A stretch of 8,954 nucleotides of DNA from an uncultured Clostridia bacterium. Its GTDB lineage: Bacteria; Bacillota; Clostridia; Peptostreptococcales; Anaerovoracaceae. The position numbers were made by a program, and so were the translations under genes. The stretch lies in NCBI GenBank assembly GCA_934278965.1, contig CAKQWL010000051.1, forward strand, positions 1 through 8,954. The letters run 5' to 3'. Positions 7,376-8,954 of this stretch are shown here, piece after piece (within the stretch, counting starts at the first letter, position 1; each line of letters starts with the position of its first letter). Below the pieces are notes generated by a model, which made no database searches, was not told the origin of the DNA, and was given only the letters and a program-made list of their open reading frames with translations.

Positions 7376-7443
7376 ACCGGAGCGGTCAGAAGAAATTTAA
7401 GGAAAGAATGCAGTAAGGAAAGCAGAGGAAAAGGAAAACACAG

Positions 7444-7722
7444 ATGAAAGAGTATAGTTTTATTCTCACCGTTTTAATCGGATGGAATATTATCACATTT
7501 CTGTTGATGGGGCTTGATAAATTGCTTGCAGTATGGGGAAAGCGGCGGATTCCGGAATCTACCCTGCTCGGAAGTGCTTTTTTACTCGGTGCTGTCGGCA
7601 GCGCTTCCGGGGCGCTCGTTTTTCGTCATAAAGTGCGGAAAGCGAAGTTTATCATTTTACTTCCGATCGCGGTTGTGATTAATGTAGTCGCGTTCATTGG
7701 CCTGTATACAATTTTGAAATAG
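7444..7722 (+). CDS. DUF1294 family small membrane protein
   Basis: A 92-residue hydrophobic protein with three predicted membrane segments (about 6-25, 41-60 and 69-90). The family-typical basic motifs are both present: GKRRIPE (32-38) just before the second segment and FRHKVRKAKF (60-69) between the second and third. The whole length matches the DUF1294 layout; no enzymatic function is established for the family. ATG 7444 follows a GAGGAAAAGG stretch about 10 nt upstream. It starts 97 nt after parB with no clear promoter of its own, so it may be read from the parAB transcript. Confidence 0.85.
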   Translation: MKEYSFILTVLIGWNIITFLLMGLDKLLAVWGKRRIPESTLLGSAFLLGAVGSASGALVFRHKVRKAKFIILLPIAVVINVVAFIGLYTILK

Positions 7723-7765
7723 GCCGCCAAAACAGCAGGAAGATCAAACAGGGGTAAAAAAGGGT

Positions 7766-8254
7766 ATGGTAGAATTTCTGGAAAGCCTCGGATTGAGTCC
7801 GGCGCTTTTGATTTTCATAATCTCTATGATCCCGCTCTTGGAGCTTCGCGGCGGTATTATTGTCGGTTTGGCACTCGGGCTTCCAAGGGCAGAGGTTCTC
7901 GCGATCTGCTTTGCCGGCAATCTGCTTCCGATTCCGTTTGTCATTCTTTTCGGACGAAGACTTCTTGAGGCATTGGGAAGGACGAAACTTTTTGGAAGAG
8001 CGGTCACGCGATATCAGAGGCGACTTGCGGAAAAGTCGAAAAGCATTCAAAAATACGGACCGGCCGGTCTTGCACTGTTTGTCGGAATTCCGGTTCCTGG
8101 AACAGGTGCGTGGTCCGGAGCGCTTCTCGCAGTGCTTCTCAATCTGAGGCTTGCACTTGCGGTACCGGCAATTCTTGCGGGACTGGTTCTTGCGGGGATG
8201 ATTATGACATTCGGGACAAGCGGAGTTCTTGAGATTTTTCATTCGGCGGGATAG
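7766..8254 (+). CDS. COG2426-type putative small multidrug export protein
   Basis: A 162-residue integral membrane protein. Recognisable family signatures are IPLLELRGGI (22-31) at the end of the first hydrophobic segment and GIPVPGTGAWSGA (107-119), a glycine/proline-rich re-entrant-like motif. Other hydrophobic segments lie near 43-63 and 120-150, with a basic cytoplasmic-type stretch (64-96) between. This pattern is that of COG2426 / putative small multi-drug export proteins (Sm_multidrug_ex); the name rests on weak experimental evidence and transport substrates are not known. ATG 7766 is preceded by AGGGG at an 11-nt distance, a mediocre ribosome-binding site. It lies 43 nt after the DUF1294 gene, suggesting a two-gene unit. 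Confidence 0.83.
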   Translation: MVEFLESLGLSPALLIFIISMIPLLELRGGIIVGLALGLPRAEVLAICFAGNLLPIPFVILFGRRLLEALGRTKLFGRAVTRYQRRLAEKSKSIQKYGPAGLALFVGIPVPGTGAWSGALLAVLLNLRLALAVPAILAGLVLAGMIMTFGTSGVLEIFHSAG

Positions 8255-8274
8255 TTCGGCAAAAACAAAAAAGG

Positions 8275-8299
8275 GCCTTGACAAAGGAGCCTTGACAAA
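8275..8299. repeat. Short tandem direct repeat carrying two TTGACA hexamers
   Basis: GCCTTGACAAA occurs at 8275-8285 and again at 8289-8299, exact over 11 bp with period 14. Only the second TTGACA is correctly spaced from the -10 element of marR; the first has no -10 at 16-18 bp. It may be a local duplication of the -35 region. Confidence 0.8.
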
Positions 8300-8319
8300 A
8301 AAGAAAATCATGATATAAT
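8292..8319 (+). promoter_or_regulatory. Consensus sigma-A promoter of the marR-type gene
   Basis: TTGACA (8292-8297) and TATAAT (8314-8319) are both perfect, spaced by 16 bp, and TGA at 8311-8313 makes an extended -10. The predicted transcription start is near 8326, giving a leader of about 60 nt. Such a strong promoter implies repression, in line with the inverted repeat over it. Confidence 0.88.
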
Positions 8320-8345
8320 TAGTCCGAAAACATGACTAATTATAT
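8313..8345. promoter_or_regulatory. 12-bp perfect inverted repeat, likely MarR operator
   Basis: ATATAATTAGTC (8313-8324) and GACTAATTATAT (8334-8345) are perfect reverse complements separated by 9 bp. The left arm contains the -10 hexamer and the repeat covers the expected transcription start. Position and symmetry fit a dimeric winged-helix repressor blocking its own promoter. Binding is inferred, not shown. Confidence 0.75.
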
Positions 8346-8386
8346 TGCGGACAATGCATTGACACCATTCATAAAGGAGGCTTTTC

Positions 8387-8827
8387 GTGGATTCAAAGAT
8401 AGCGGGACATATCCAGAGCTACTGCGCCTGTCTTCAGGAGTGGAATGCATCCTATGAGGAGTATGCGAAATCTGTCGGACTTTCTTATACCGGACTATTC
8501 CTATTGACAACGCTCTATGAAACAGAAAACTGCACGCAGAAGCTGCTGAGTGAGAAGTGTTTTTTGCCAAAGCAGACCGTCAACGCGGTGGTCACGGCTT
8601 TTTATAAAAAGGGCTGGCTTCGAATGCAGGAGCTTCCGGAAGACCGTCGGAATAAGACCCTCCACTTTACGGAGGTTGGAATCGCAGAGGCAGAGCGCAT
8701 TCTGCAGCGGGTTTATAAAAGCGAACAGGCGGCAATGAGTGAATTGAGTCCGGAGGAGCAGCAGTGTCTTGTTTCTCTGACTCGACGATATGTCACAGCC
8801 TGCAGGATACAAATGGAGGAGCTGTAA
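8387..8827 (+). CDS. MarR family transcriptional regulator
   Basis: 146 residues, standard MarR length. The central winged helix-turn-helix is clear: TQKLLSEKCFLPKQTVNAVV (50-69) as the helix-turn-helix, then the wing LPEDRRNKTLHFTEVG (83-98), where the D-R-R/R-N-K pattern is the usual MarR wing. The terminal helices (about 5-30 and 100-145) form the dimer interface. It begins with GTG 8387, 6 nt after AAGGAGG. Six cysteines (13, 15, 49, 58, 127, 139) are many for this length, and C13/C15 lie in the first helix, near where the OhrR branch has its reactive cysteine; a redox role is only a possibility. The target is unknown: it could control its own gene and perhaps genes beyond the right edge. 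Confidence 0.9.
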   Translation: MDSKIAGHIQSYCACLQEWNASYEEYAKSVGLSYTGLFLLTTLYETENCTQKLLSEKCFLPKQTVNAVVTAFYKKGWLRMQELPEDRRNKTLHFTEVGIAEAERILQRVYKSEQAAMSELSPEEQQCLVSLTRRYVTACRIQMEEL

Positions 8828-8829
8828 AG

Positions 8830-8952
8830 CCCCCTGCTGGTAAGACAGTAAAATCCAATTTCGTGGAACAGGCATGATCTCGGGCAAGCCTGTTCCGCTT
8901 TTAGCAGCTCATCCACGGGAATGTAGCCCACAAGGTCGTACTCGATATGTAC
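8830..8952 (-). other. Possible 3' end or remnant of a minus-strand gene
   Basis: Read on the minus strand from the window edge, one frame is open and looks protein-like (VHIEYDLVGYIPVDELLKAE, then less convincing sequence). It stays open to 8713, which would run more than 100 bases into the MarR gene, so either the true gene ends differently, has a frameshift, or this is a degenerate remnant. I do not recognise the family. Very tentative. Confidence 0.2.
8865..8903 (+). terminator. Hairpin downstream of the marR-type gene
   Basis: GGAACAGGC (8865-8873) and GCCTGTTCC (8888-8896) form a perfect 9-bp stem with a 14-nt loop, followed by GCTTTTA. The T-run is short, so it is a modest terminator for the gene ending at 8827; it could also serve a convergent gene arriving from the right. 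Confidence 0.45.
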
Positions 8953-8954
8953 CT

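Noticed and set aside
8255..8300. Terminator after the COG2426 gene
   Set aside because: The CCTT/AAGG pairings around 8276-8295 are short and not followed by a T-run on the + strand; the segment is better explained as repeated -35 sequence of the next promoter.
7694..8311. 205-codon minus-strand open frame opposite the COG2426 gene
   Set aside because: It is Lys/Arg/Ser/Asn-rich with no recognisable motif, and the + strand frame has clear family signatures and membrane segments.

Overview
This window is a chromosomal segment from a low-to-mid GC Gram-positive bacterium, most likely a member of the Clostridia (Firmicutes). The evidence is gene order: jag (partial), mnmE, mnmG, rsmG, noc, parA (soj) and parB (spo0J) are all on the + strand. 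This is the conserved block next to the replication origin in Firmicutes. By established synteny, rpmH, rnpA, yidC/oxaA and dnaA/oriC should lie beyond the left edge. No genus can be named from sequence reading alone.

Layout. Positions 1-492 hold the 3' part of jag/khpB, followed by an intrinsic terminator. Positions 562-4633 hold a run of RNA-modification genes, mnmE, mnmG and rsmG. The first two make the MnmEG tRNA wobble-uridine enzyme; RsmG methylates 16S rRNA. A terminator overlaps the rsmG stop codon. Positions 4721-7346 form a chromosome-organisation module: a Noc-type ParB paralogue, then ParA and ParB in a translationally coupled pair. A perfect parS site lies between noc and parA, and a one-mismatch parS lies just after parB, so the window contains a complete ParABS system plus the nucleoid-occlusion paralogue. 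Positions 7444-8254 hold two small integral-membrane proteins of little-known function (DUF1294 family and COG2426 family). Positions 8387-8827 hold a MarR-type regulator with a near-consensus promoter and a perfect 12-bp inverted repeat over its -10 region. The last 127 bases hold a hairpin and possibly the end of an incoming minus-strand gene.

Most notable features: (1) the perfect parS is the centre of a 30-bp perfect palindrome that also encodes the last Noc codons and its stop codon and, with a following T-tract, looks like the noc terminator; (2) the Noc homologue has Noc-type DNA-specificity residues but no recognisable N-terminal membrane-targeting helix and an altered CTP-pocket motif; (3) two Noc-binding half-sites flank the noc promoter; (4) the MarR gene appears strongly autoregulated. 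I see no wholly new multigene system: most of the window is conserved core genome. No tRNA or rRNA genes, CRISPR array, insertion sequence or prophage were found, and no gene-free stretch exceeds about 135 bases.
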